Assembly (NCBI GenBank): GCA_964521865.1
Contig: CAZFTJ010000001.1
Span: 186,001 to 250,000, forward strand
Length of the DNA: 64,000 nt
Origin: CAYSRJ01 sp964521865
GTDB taxonomy: Bacteria > Spirochaetota > B62-G9 > DRHN01
Reading direction: 5' to 3'
The position numbers and the translations under genes are program-made. The notes under the pieces were generated by a model that was given only the letters and a program-made list of their open reading frames with translations, had not been told where the DNA came from and searched no databases. Every line of letters starts with the position of its first letter. The stretch's first letter is position 1. Of the stretch, positions 8,565 to 16,952 are shown piece by piece.

Positions 8565-8610
8565 CCGACGCGGAGAGCATGCCGCTCGGCGGCGGTATTG
8601 ACGGGCCGGT
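8565..8610 (+). repeat. Dispersed intergenic repeat copy C
   Basis: Reads CCGACGCGGAGAGCATGCCG then CTCGGCGGCGGTATTGACGGG. It matches 13954-13998 (GCGGAGAACGTACCGCTTTA plus CGGCGGCAATACGGG) and the inverse of 7271-7299. The inner GCCGC and GCGGC can pair. It lies 16 bases after the sppA stop and runs into a short T-run, so it might double as a transcription terminator. Confidence 0.6.
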
Positions 8611-8756
8611 TTTTAATTAGAGAAATATGGAAAAAACGGCGTGGTATGTGCTATACTGGGTATACGGGTTAACTGTATATTTATATTGAAAATATACGGT
8701 GTTCTGGTGTTTGTTTTGCGCGTGCTTTGTGCTGCCGGTATAAACCTCGAACTTTT

Positions 8757-8790
8757 TGTACACCGCTTCGCGCCGTATGGCAAACGGTAT
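8757..8790 (+). repeat. REP-like stem-loop motif
   Basis: TTTGTACACCGCTTCGCGCC followed by GTATGGCAAAC resembles the stem-loop at 1395-1429 (TTTGTTATAC..CTTCGCGCC..GTATAACAAA): 18 or more of about 22 core positions agree. The arms pair imperfectly here. It stands about 35 bases upstream of the large OmpA-domain gene. The rest of the 8550-8824 gap contains an AT-rich palindrome at 8675-8697 and no open frame. Confidence 0.45.
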
Positions 8791-8824
8791 GACCCCACTA
8801 CCTGTAGTTTAAGGGAGAAATGTG

Positions 8825-11800
8825 ATGAAAAAGATATCCCTTGTGCTTGTCCTGCTGTTGATGGTGTCGGCAGGCCCCGCTCTTGCAGCGCAGATCCCAG
8901 GTTCGCAATACTTCTATCTCGGCAGCGGGATCAGTTATTTTCCTCTTGGCGCAAGCGGTGTGGCGGATTTCATGCGTATGGAATCGAATTTGTATAACCC
9001 GGCTGCTCTTGCAGACACAAAGCGCATTACCTCGAGTCTGTCGCTCGGCGGATTCGGCGGTGATAACTTTCTTCTCAATTTCGGCGCAAGTTTTCCGACC
9101 ACTATCGGTATTATTACGGGAAATGTGCTCGCCCTTACATCACCGTCGGGGGTGAGCGCAGGTGATGTAATCGGTCTGAAAGGCACCTTTTCAAAGCCGG
9201 TGAGTGAACAGTGGTTCTTCGGAGCCGGCGTCAATCTGGGTTTCGCAAATGGCGGACCCCAAAGTGATTTTCTTGCTTCTCTTGACCTCGGGACCATATA
9301 TAAAAAAGAAGTAGGCGGCACGGGATTCGGATTGTTCGATCATTCTGTCGGGTTCGCTCTGAAGAATATCGGAAAGAATATTTCCTATGCAGGCTACGAT
9401 GCGTTTCCACCGCTTGAAGCCGACCTCGGCGTGCAGGCCGAAATAATACGACAGGGAATTTACAGGGCGCGTCTTTCGACGCATGCTGCGGTTCCCGTCA
9501 ATCCGTTCAATCTTTTTGCAGGGGTCGGTCTTGAAAACATCTTCTTCGATATGGTCGATGTAAAGCTCGGGCTGGTTTTGGGGGTGGAGGACGTCGGCCC
9601 CTTCTCGGCCGGCGTTGATCTGAATTTCGATATAAAGGATCTGGGCGTCCAGCTCTCCTATTCTCTTCTGCCCACCGATTTCAACGGGAGCAGGCAGATT
9701 GTGCATAATGCCGGAATAAGCGTCGCCTTCGGTACGTACGACAAGAAGCCGCCTGAGGCGTCGGTCGATGCTCAGCGGGAGTATTTTTCGCCCAACCATG
9801 ACGGGATAAACGACCGGGCAAAACTCGATATCGACATGAGCGACAATACAATGGTATTCGGCTGGAAACTGGACATCACCGACGCACGGGGAAATCCGGT
9901 GAAGTCTTTCGAGGCCAAGGATGTGAGAAAGATCAGAAAAATGACGTTCGCAAAGTACTTTAAACGCGTTTTCTCGAAAAAACAGGAGGTGGAAATACCG
10001 AAATTCATAGAATGGGACGGCGAAGATTCCGAGGGAAACGTTGTACCCGACGGCGAGTACAGCTATGTCCTGACCGCCTGGGACGAGAACAACAACAAAA
10101 TCGTGACCAAAAAGAAGCAGATCATCGTCGACAACGTTACCCCCATTGTCGAAGCGAAGGCGAAAGGGCTACTCTTCAGCCCGAACGACGACGGGGTCAA
10201 GGATACCCTGGATATTTCAATCAAGAGCGCAAACATAGAAAAGGACGACACTGTTGTCATACGGATCGGCGATAGGGACGGAAATACGGTACTGGAAGAG
10301 AAGAAAACAGGATCCGTCCCCGACGTCTTCGAGTGGAACGGCAGAGATCAGAGCGGGGCGCTCGTCAAGGAGGGAGTGTATAAATTCACGATTTCGGCAT
10401 CGGACTTCGCCGACAACCGGACGGAATCCTCTGTGGACGGTATTGTCGTCAGAACGAAATATGAAGATATATCCGCCTCTCCGGTGCTCAAAGCCTTTTC
10501 ACCCAACGGCGACGGCTATTCGGATATGGACGATATACGACTGTTTTCAAGCGGCACCGAGGGGCTCATCAACTGGGACCTTCGTATCGTCGATGAAAAG
10601 GGGAGTGTTGTGAGGGAGTACAGCGGCAATAAGGTTTTTCCGGATGTCATAAGCTTCGACGGAAAAGACAGCGAGGGAGCCGTTTTACCGGACGGCCTCT
10701 ACTCACTTGAATTCAGGCTCTTCTTCGAAAGCGGGAATCATCCCGAGTCGTTTTACAAGTTTATTCGAATCGACAATACTCCGCCTTCAATCACCCTCAG
10801 CTCGAACGTTACGGCATTTTCTCCCAACGGCGACGGCGTGAAAGACACCATGAATATCGTGCACACTATAAAATCCGGCGAGGGGGATATTTTCGAGGCG
10901 AAGATCGTCAATGCCGCCGGTGCAACGTTCAAGACATTCCAGTTCGGCACGAATCCGCCGAAGGTAATAGTCTGGGACGGGATAGGGGACAACAACACAC
11001 AGCCGGTTGAAGGTACATACACGTATATCATTACCGGAAAAGACAGGGTCGGAAACAGCACACTCGCGAGCCTCGGTCCCATCAAGCTTGTGACCGGTTT
11101 TGAAGAGGTATCTGTCGAACCGAACGAGTATATAATATCGCCGAATGGGGACGGTATTAAGGATAGTGTTACATTCAAGCTGCATACGAGCAGTATGGAG
11201 GGAATCGTTGAGTGGAAGCTCGATATTCGCGACAGGAATAATGCTGTGGTGCGGTCATTCAACAATCAGAATATGGGAAAACTGCTGCCGAGCGATGTGG
11301 CATGGGACGGGAAAACGGATGCGGGTGTGCAGGCGGAGGACGGCCTGTACTCCGCAACACTGAGTGTACTGTACGATGCAGGCAACAACCCTATATCGAA
11401 ACCGAAGGACATACGAATCGATACGCAGGCTCCCTCGATCGAGGTGTATGTCGAAGATTTGAACATTTCGCCGAATGACGACGGTGCCAAGGAAACACTC
11501 ACCATTTATCAGAGAATGCGCGGCGATAAGGATGATGTGTACACGGGTGAAATCAGGGGCCCCGGCGGTGCAGTGAAAAAGAGCTTCAACTGGGTCGGGA
11601 ATCCTCCTGTTGAGATTGTGTGGGACGGCCGCGATGACAGCGGGAATCCCCTTGCAGAGGGGGTGTATTCCTACTCCGTCAGTGGAAAGGATGCGGCGGG
11701 AAACAAGGCCGAGGGGAGTATAACCGATATTGTTCTGACAACTGAGTATGAAAAGGTGAGCCTCCTCGCAAGTGAACGGGGGATATCTCCCAACAAGGAC

Positions 11801-12832
11801 GGGGCTTTCGATACGGTTGTTTTCACTCCCGTTCTTACCTCCGAGAAGGGTCTCATTTCATGGGGCATAGATATCATCGACAGTCAAAGCCGGGTGATTC
11901 GAAAAATCGGCGGGAGCGGCATACCGCCTGCTGCGGTGACGTGGGACGGAACCGGTGAAGACGGCAGCGTGGTTCCGGATGGGGAATACGGTTATACCAT
12001 GCGGCTTGTCTATAAAAGCGGTAATCATCCTGAAAGCAAACCCGGCGCAATCACCGTGGATACAAAGGCTCCCTCGTATCTTTTCGTCGTTTCTCCCAAG
12101 CTTTTTTCACCCGACGGAGACGGCGAGGCCGATACGCTGTATATCAACACCGAGATAAGCGACAAAAACGGCGTCCGTGAGTGGGACATTACCCTGTACA
12201 GGGTCTGGGACGGCAAACCCGACAGGAGCACCCCTCTCAAGAGATTTACCGGACAGGGCAGTTTTAAACAGACTCTGCACTGGGACGGTTTTTCCGATCC
12301 CGTACGAATGCCTGAAGGATTTATTCCCCCGGATTTATATACGTATAGGAAAGTCGGAAACAAGTGGGAGGTGCTGGTAGATTCGGCAAGCAATTACATA
12401 GCCGAGCTCAAAGCATCGGATGTGTACAACAACAGCATTACCGTCAGCAGGAGCTTCGAAACGGATATTCTGGTTATAAAAACACCAGAAGGTCTGAAGA
12501 TAATGATCAATTCCATTCAATTCGAGTTCGATAAGTCAGACCTGCTTCCGCAGAGTTTTCCGATACTGAACAGACTGATCGAGATCCTCGACAAATTCCC
12601 GGCGTATAAGATCAGGGTGGTGGGGCACACGGATTCGATCGGAACGGATGAGTACAACCAGAAACTTTCCGAAAGGCGTGCATTTTCCGTATACAAATAC
12701 CTGGTCGCGCACGATATCGATAAGGACAGGCTGACGACAGAAGGGAAGGGCGAGAAGATGCCCATTGACGACAACGGTACCGAGGCAGGCCGGGCGCGAA
12801 ACAGGAGGGTCGAGTTCTACCTGACCAGATGA
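8825..12832 (+). CDS. Outer-membrane protein with PorV-like N-terminus, eight FSPNGDG repeats and OmpA domain
   Basis: Secreted protein of 1335 residues. A signal peptide (to about residue 23, PALAAQ) is followed by ~290 residues of alternating beta-strand sequence ending NAGISVAFGTYD, resembling the PorV/UPF0164-type barrel domains. Then come eight copies of the motif F-S-P-N-x-D-G-x-x-D at about residues 320, 450, 557, 664, 770, 880, 986 and 1093, each followed some 50-70 residues later by WDGxxxxG and a GxYxY strand: FlgD-like/gliding-associated immunoglobulin-type modules with Asp-rich, calcium-like loops. Residues ~1230-1335 are an OmpA peptidoglycan-binding domain (FEFDKSDLLPQS, GHTDSIGTDEYNQKLSERRA, GRARNRRVEF). 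It would span from outer membrane to peptidoglycan. An AGGGAG precedes ATG 8825; a GTG one codon earlier is possible. Confidence 0.88.
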   Translation: MKKISLVLVLLLMVSAGPALAAQIPGSQYFYLGSGISYFPLGASGVADFMRMESNLYNPAALADTKRITSSLSLGGFGGDNFLLNFGASFPTTIGIITGNVLALTSPSGVSAGDVIGLKGTFSKPVSEQWFFGAGVNLGFANGGPQSDFLASLDLGTIYKKEVGGTGFGLFDHSVGFALKNIGKNISYAGYDAFPPLEADLGVQAEIIRQGIYRARLSTHAAVPVNPFNLFAGVGLENIFFDMVDVKLGLVLGVEDVGPFSAGVDLNFDIKDLGVQLSYSLLPTDFNGSRQIVHNAGISVAFGTYDKKPPEASVDAQREYFSPNHDGINDRAKLDIDMSDNTMVFGWKLDITDARGNPVKSFEAKDVRKIRKMTFAKYFKRVFSKKQEVEIPKFIEWDGEDSEGNVVPDGEYSYVLTAWDENNNKIVTKKKQIIVDNVTPIVEAKAKGLLFSPNDDGVKDTLDISIKSANIEKDDTVVIRIGDRDGNTVLEEKKTGSVPDVFEWNGRDQSGALVKEGVYKFTISASDFADNRTESSVDGIVVRTKYEDISASPVLKAFSPNGDGYSDMDDIRLFSSGTEGLINWDLRIVDEKGSVVREYSGNKVFPDVISFDGKDSEGAVLPDGLYSLEFRLFFESGNHPESFYKFIRIDNTPPSITLSSNVTAFSPNGDGVKDTMNIVHTIKSGEGDIFEAKIVNAAGATFKTFQFGTNPPKVIVWDGIGDNNTQPVEGTYTYIITGKDRVGNSTLASLGPIKLVTGFEEVSVEPNEYIISPNGDGIKDSVTFKLHTSSMEGIVEWKLDIRDRNNAVVRSFNNQNMGKLLPSDVAWDGKTDAGVQAEDGLYSATLSVLYDAGNNPISKPKDIRIDTQAPSIEVYVEDLNISPNDDGAKETLTIYQRMRGDKDDVYTGEIRGPGGAVKKSFNWVGNPPVEIVWDGRDDSGNPLAEGVYSYSVSGKDAAGNKAEGSITDIVLTTEYEKVSLLASERGISPNKDGAFDTVVFTPVLTSEKGLISWGIDIIDSQSRVIRKIGGSGIPPAAVTWDGTGEDGSVVPDGEYGYTMRLVYKSGNHPESKPGAITVDTKAPSYLFVVSPKLFSPDGDGEADTLYINTEISDKNGVREWDITLYRVWDGKPDRSTPLKRFTGQGSFKQTLHWDGFSDPVRMPEGFIPPDLYTYRKVGNKWEVLVDSASNYIAELKASDVYNNSITVSRSFETDILVIKTPEGLKIMINSIQFEFDKSDLLPQSFPILNRLIEILDKFPAYKIRVVGHTDSIGTDEYNQKLSERRAFSVYKYLVAHDIDKDRLTTEGKGEKMPIDDNGTEAGRARNRRVEFYLTR

Positions 12833-12844
12833 AACCGGTGCGAT

Positions 12845-12866
12845 GGGACCGACTTTTTTCGGTCCC
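12845..12866 (+). terminator. Hairpin after the large outer-membrane gene
   Basis: GGGACCGA and TCGGTCCC pair perfectly around a CTTTTT loop, beginning 13 bases after the stop codon. There is no U-run behind it, so it is a stability hairpin or weak terminator. Confidence 0.55.
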
Positions 12867-12920
12867 GGCGCATTCGATGCGCTGCCGGTTTACCCCGGTC
12901 TCCGGTAGGCCCGTCAGCAC

Positions 12921-13048
12921 GGAGCATTCCCGATGACGATTCCGGCGGGCAAGTCCGCTTGAGGAGCATTCTTCTTGACGAGATCGGGCTGAACCGTCGG
13001 CACACAGAGCATTCCTGTTGACGATATCAGGCGCCGGATTTATATTCC
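12921..13048 (+). repeat. Degenerate ~43-base tandem repeat, three units
   Basis: Units start at 12921, 12963 and 13006, each opening with (G/A)GAGCATTC followed by TGACGA, a GGGC/GGCG part and, before the next unit, a GTC-GC part. The units are diverged, especially in the middle. The gap between the outer-membrane gene and thrH (12833-13296, 464 bases) contains nothing else I can support: no frame with family signals and no tRNA. Confidence 0.5.
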
Positions 13049-13296
13049 TTCCATTCATAGTAGACCAAATGCGTGCAGCTTGAGCACGTCGATTATCCGC
13101 GTCTGAAGACCAATTGCAGTATAACCGTTCTGCTGTGAACCGCAATACCTTAACGGATTGTTCCATTTGCAGTCAGGCCGGCTGAACGGGGTGTGCGGGC
13201 TTCCGTCAGTACCTGCACGGATTCAGCGGATGTTGTTCGGCAGGCACGTTCGCCCGCCGTAACATGGATCTGCAAAAACCAGTAGAAAGAATCGAT

Positions 13297-13926
13297 ATGG
13301 GAAATAAACCGACCATCGTTGCCATGGACCTGGAGGGGGTCCTCGTTCCGGAGATATGGATTGCAGTATCTGAAAGGACGGGCATTGAGAGGCTTCGCCT
13401 CACCACACGGGATGTCTCGGATTACGACGAGCTCATGCAGATGCGGCTGAAGATATTGAAGGAGAATCGTCTTACCCTGTCCGATATTCAGGAAGTAATC
13501 GATTCGGTAGACCCCCTTGCAGGAGCAAACGATTTTCTCGACTGGGTTCGTGCGCGGTCGCAGGCTGTAATCCTCTCGGATACCTACTATGAGTTTGCCC
13601 TCCCCCTGATGAAAAAGCTCTCATACCCCACGCTGTTCTGCAACAACCTTGAAACCGACGAAAACAATACGATCGTAAGCTACAACCTTCGCCTCAGGGA
13701 TGGAAAGAAAAAGGCGACAAGGGCGTTCAAGGATCTCGGCTTCAGAGTCATATCGATGGGTGATTCGTACAACGACACAACGATGCTCGGTGAGGCTGAT
13801 GTGGGGATACTCTTCAGACCTCCTGAAAATGTCGTACGTGAATTCCCGCAGTACAGAGTGTTTCACGAGTACAATGATATCAAGACATATTTGAAAGAGT
13901 TGTTGTTCATAATGCCGCCGGTGTAA
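13297..13926 (+). CDS. thrH: Phosphoserine phosphatase / homoserine phosphotransferase, ThrH type
   Basis: HAD-superfamily enzyme of about 209 residues. The ThrH signature is nearly complete: MDLEGVLVPEIWIAVSERTG (the HAD nucleophile Asp is replaced in spacing by the DLEGVLVPE form typical of ThrH), TTRDVSDYDELM, AVILSDTYYEFALPLM, and MGDSYNDTTMLGEADVGILF with the acidic motif. Pseudomonas ThrH takes phosphate from phosphoserine and can pass it to homoserine, giving phosphohomoserine for threonine synthesis. The homoserine dehydrogenase gene directly downstream supports that role here. I place the start at ATG 13297 (MGNKPTIVAMDLEG), close to the usual N-terminus; an ATG at 13264 without ribosome site is the alternative. 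Confidence 0.87.
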   Translation: MGNKPTIVAMDLEGVLVPEIWIAVSERTGIERLRLTTRDVSDYDELMQMRLKILKENRLTLSDIQEVIDSVDPLAGANDFLDWVRARSQAVILSDTYYEFALPLMKKLSYPTLFCNNLETDENNTIVSYNLRLRDGKKKATRAFKDLGFRVISMGDSYNDTTMLGEADVGILFRPPENVVREFPQYRVFHEYNDIKTYLKELLFIMPPV

Positions 13927-13998
13927 ATCCCGGAGCGGAGCCGGGCTTTGCCTGCATGCTGCGGAGAACGTACCGCTTTACGGCGGCAATACGGGATT
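13908..13998 (+). repeat. Dispersed repeat copy D, inverted pair with inner hairpin
   Basis: ATGCCGCCGGTGTAAATCCC at the very end of thrH (supplying its last codons and stop) is the near inverse of TTACGGCGGCAATACGGGATT at 13978-13998. Between them lie a hairpin CCCGG/CCGGG (13929-13945) and GCGGAGAACGTACCGC, the core shared with copy C at 8565. The whole can fold as one long stem. It separates thrH from hom. Confidence 0.6.
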
Positions 13999-14108
13999 GT
14001 AATGAATAATTTCAGGCCGGAAGGGCCTCTGTTTTCTGCAGCGGGATTTTGCAGTAAAGACCGCTGCTGCAGGAGCCTGTCTCAAATAATACTTCTCGGA
14101 TGGGAGCC

Positions 14109-15413
14109 ATGAAAACGATCAGGATCGGTATCCTGGGGCTCGGCACTGTCGGGTCCGGTGTGTATGAACTGCTTCGTAAAAACGGCGAACTTATCAGCGC
14201 AAAATCGGGCGTCATAATAATGATTGAAAAGGCCGCCGATACGGATATGCAGAGGAAGGATGCACTGGGGATTCCCGACGAAATTTTTACAACGGACGCT
14301 TCGAACGTGGTTGAAAACCCTGCTGTTGACCTCGTAGTCGAACTTATAGGCGGCACCACCGTTGCCAAAAAGCTGATGATGCAGGCTATACGAAACGGAA
14401 AATGCATAGTTACAGCGAACAAGGCGCTTCTGGCGACGCACGGACGAGAAATATTCGAAGAAGTGGTGAAATCGAAGGTTGAGCTGGGGTACGAAGCATC
14501 GGTAGGCGGCGGCATACCGATCATCAAAACCATACGCGAGGCGTTTGTCGGCAACAGGATACGGAAGATTGTTGCAATTCTGAACGGTACCACAAACTTC
14601 ATTCTTACCAGTATGACCAGAGGAGGCCTTGACTTCATGGAGGCGCTCAAAAATGCGCAGGAGCGCGGTTTTGCAGAGGCAGATCCAACCCTTGATGTTT
14701 CAGGGGGCGATGCACGTCATAAGATCACCATACTCTCCTCGCTCGCATTCAGCTCCTATATCGATCACGACAGGGTGTATGTCGAAGGGATCGAGCACAT
14801 CTCAGAGCGGGACATAAAGTATGCCGATGAGCTCGGTTTTGCTTTAAAGCTCCTCGCGATTGCAGAGAGGACCGATCAGGGGGTGCTCGTCAGGGTGCAT
14901 CCGGCCCTCGTTTCCGGGGACGATCCCCTCGCGGCGATAAGCTGGGAGGATAACGCCGTTATGGTATATTCCGATTTTCTGGGCAAATCGATGTATTACG
15001 GAAAGGGTGCGGGCGCCTATCCCACCGCGAGCGCCATCGTTGCAGATATAGCCGACATTGCGCATAAGGTGAAAAGCAGCGGTGAGTATGACCGCTATTC
15101 GTACGTATTCAACGGGAATCTCACGCAGATGCCGTTTGAAAGCAGCGTATCTCGATACTACCTTCGATTTCATGTGCCAGACCGCCCCGGTATCCTGTCG
15201 AAGATTGCTGGAATACTGGGTGAGAATCAAATCAGCATTGCCTCCGTTTTACAGAAAGAAACCGAAGAAGAGCACCAGTATGTTCCGCTCGTGATGCTGA
15301 CCCATGCAGCCCGTGAATTCAATATGAGAAAAGCGGTTTCCGAAATAAACGCACTTGAGGAGCTGGAGGGTAAGGGGATTATAATCAGAGTGGTCGATGA
15401 AGACCACGTCTGA
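14109..15413 (+). CDS. hom: Homoserine dehydrogenase
   Basis: Cytoplasmic enzyme of about 434 residues that reduces aspartate semialdehyde to homoserine with NAD(P)H, the branch point to threonine and methionine. The Rossmann motif GILGLGTVGSGV is at the N-terminus, followed by DLVVELIGGTTVAKKLM, TANKALLATHG, GYEASVGGGIPIIKTIRE and ILNGTTNFILT. The catalytic lysine region is FAEADPTLDVSGGDARHK. A C-terminal ACT domain (HVPDRPGILSKIAGILGENQ) suggests feedback control by an amino acid, usually threonine. It follows the ThrH-type gene, giving two consecutive steps. The start may be ATG 14100 or 14109; I prefer the latter because GGATGGGAG lies just ahead. Confidence 0.93.
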   Translation: MKTIRIGILGLGTVGSGVYELLRKNGELISAKSGVIIMIEKAADTDMQRKDALGIPDEIFTTDASNVVENPAVDLVVELIGGTTVAKKLMMQAIRNGKCIVTANKALLATHGREIFEEVVKSKVELGYEASVGGGIPIIKTIREAFVGNRIRKIVAILNGTTNFILTSMTRGGLDFMEALKNAQERGFAEADPTLDVSGGDARHKITILSSLAFSSYIDHDRVYVEGIEHISERDIKYADELGFALKLLAIAERTDQGVLVRVHPALVSGDDPLAAISWEDNAVMVYSDFLGKSMYYGKGAGAYPTASAIVADIADIAHKVKSSGEYDRYSYVFNGNLTQMPFESSVSRYYLRFHVPDRPGILSKIAGILGENQISIASVLQKETEEEHQYVPLVMLTHAAREFNMRKAVSEINALEELEGKGIIIRVVDEDHV

Positions 15414-15471
15414 CGGTTTTTCCCGCAGGGAGCGCGGTACATTTGCAGTATCCCGGAGGTGCTTCCGATCT

Positions 15472-16659
15472 ATGAAGAAAGCAGTCCAGTTCGGAGCTGG
15501 AAATATCGGTCGTGGATTCATGGGTCAGCTTTTTTATGAAGCCGGTTACGAAACCACCTTCATCGATGTTTCATCGAATCTTGTCCGTTTGATCAACGAA
15601 AATAGACAGTATCTCCTGCGACTTCTTGATGCGGATACCAGAACCGAGGTCGACCTCATAATAAATCGTATACGCGCGGTTGACGCCGCCGACGTTGAGG
15701 CTGTTGCCGAAGCTGTTGGACAGGCGGATATAATAGCCACAGCAGTCGGCGTCTCGAACCTCCAGTCGATTGCACCGCTGATTTTCAGGGGAATTCAGCT
15801 TCGGTTTGAGAGGAGAGCACCGCCGGTGGACATCTACCTCTGCGAAAATACACTCACCGCTTCGAGAGAGCTCAAAGAGGCGGTTATGCGGAATACGGAT
15901 GAATCATTGAAGCAATGGACAGAAGAAAACGTCGGCTTCGTGGGCACGGTCGTGGCTCGTATGGTTCCCTCAAAGAGCGGCCGTTTCGAAGTAGGCGACC
16001 CTCTATTTGTTGCAGCCGATTCTTTTCACGCGCTTCCGTACGATGCGCACGCAGCTCGAGCAAAACCTCCCGCCATAGAGGGTATCAGAGCGGCGGATAA
16101 CTTCGAAGCCGAAGTAACCCGCAAGCTCTTCACCTATAATCTCGGGCATGCGGCCCTTGCATATCTGGGCTATCTCAGGGGTTTTACCTACGTGCATGAG
16201 CCGTTTGGGGATGCCGGGCTTCTGACTTTTTTCAACGGCGCGCTCGATGAAATATCGAAAGCTCTGCTTTCGCGGTTTCCAGAAGATCTCGACAGGAAAA
16301 GCCAGGATCTGGTGAGGGCGGATATAAATCTTCGTTTCAGCAATCCGATGATAATGGATACCGTGTACCGGGTCGGCCGGGACCCGATCAGAAAGCTCGG
16401 GCCGCAAGACCGGCTGGTCGGAAGCGCCCGCCTCTGCATCGAACAGGGAGTATTCCCGGAGAACATCGCAGTGGTATGCGCAGCTGCGTTCTGCTATGAT
16501 TACAGTGAAGATGACGAGGCGGTCAGGCTTCAAAAAATGGTTCGGGAACAGGGGCTGACGTTTGCGTTGAAAGAAGTATCGGACGTTGACCCTGCAAGTG
16601 ATCTGGGGCGGAAAATAGTGGATTCCTGCCGTTTTTTGAAAAAGATGAGGAAGGGCTGA
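15472..16659 (+). CDS. mtlD: Mannitol-1-phosphate 5-dehydrogenase
   Basis: NAD-dependent dehydrogenase of 395 residues that interconverts mannitol 1-phosphate and fructose 6-phosphate. It begins KKAVQFGAGNIGRGFMG, the Rossmann motif typical of MtlD, and continues with IIATAVGVSNLQSIAPL, DIYLCENTLTAS, and VGTVVARMVPS. The C-terminal polyol-dehydrogenase domain includes KLFTYNLGHAALAYLGY, with the conserved Lys-x-x-x-x-Asn pattern and following His. I start at ATG 15472 because the upstream 25 codons carry no family similarity; GGAGG is 12 bases upstream, which is rather far. No mannitol phosphotransferase genes are present in the window, so substrate supply must come from elsewhere or from polyol uptake by the operon downstream. 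Confidence 0.88.
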   Translation: MKKAVQFGAGNIGRGFMGQLFYEAGYETTFIDVSSNLVRLINENRQYLLRLLDADTRTEVDLIINRIRAVDAADVEAVAEAVGQADIIATAVGVSNLQSIAPLIFRGIQLRFERRAPPVDIYLCENTLTASRELKEAVMRNTDESLKQWTEENVGFVGTVVARMVPSKSGRFEVGDPLFVAADSFHALPYDAHAARAKPPAIEGIRAADNFEAEVTRKLFTYNLGHAALAYLGYLRGFTYVHEPFGDAGLLTFFNGALDEISKALLSRFPEDLDRKSQDLVRADINLRFSNPMIMDTVYRVGRDPIRKLGPQDRLVGSARLCIEQGVFPENIAVVCAAAFCYDYSEDDEAVRLQKMVREQGLTFALKEVSDVDPASDLGRKIVDSCRFLKKMRKG

Positions 16660-16737
16660 TATGTCTGTGCGGGAGAGCACGGGGAAATACTTCATGCATG
16701 CCACTATACGCCCCGTTTTTCGATATGTTTTTCAATA

Positions 16738-16766
16738 TTGACACATGAAAAAAATTGTGGTAGCAT
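16738..16766 (+). promoter_or_regulatory. Sigma-70 type promoter for the carbohydrate transporter operon
   Basis: A perfect TTGACA at 16738-16743, a 17-base spacer, and TAGCAT at 16761-16766 (four of six to TATAAT). It lies about 190 bases upstream of the binding-protein start codon in an otherwise gene-free 293-base gap. The long leader contains no clear structured element that I can name. Confidence 0.6.
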
Positions 16767-16952
16767 AAAATGGCTTCAATTCCAATACGTGTATACTCTC
16801 TCTCTGTGTAAACAGGCGGCGCTCATTCTTTCGAAACCTTTTTGAATGGGGCGTGCGGTTATTTCTCGTTTTTTTGCATCGCACGCTGATCCTGTAATTT
16901 AACCGCAGATGCGGTTTAAGATAAATCTTACTTTATTAAGGAGGGTTGGCAT

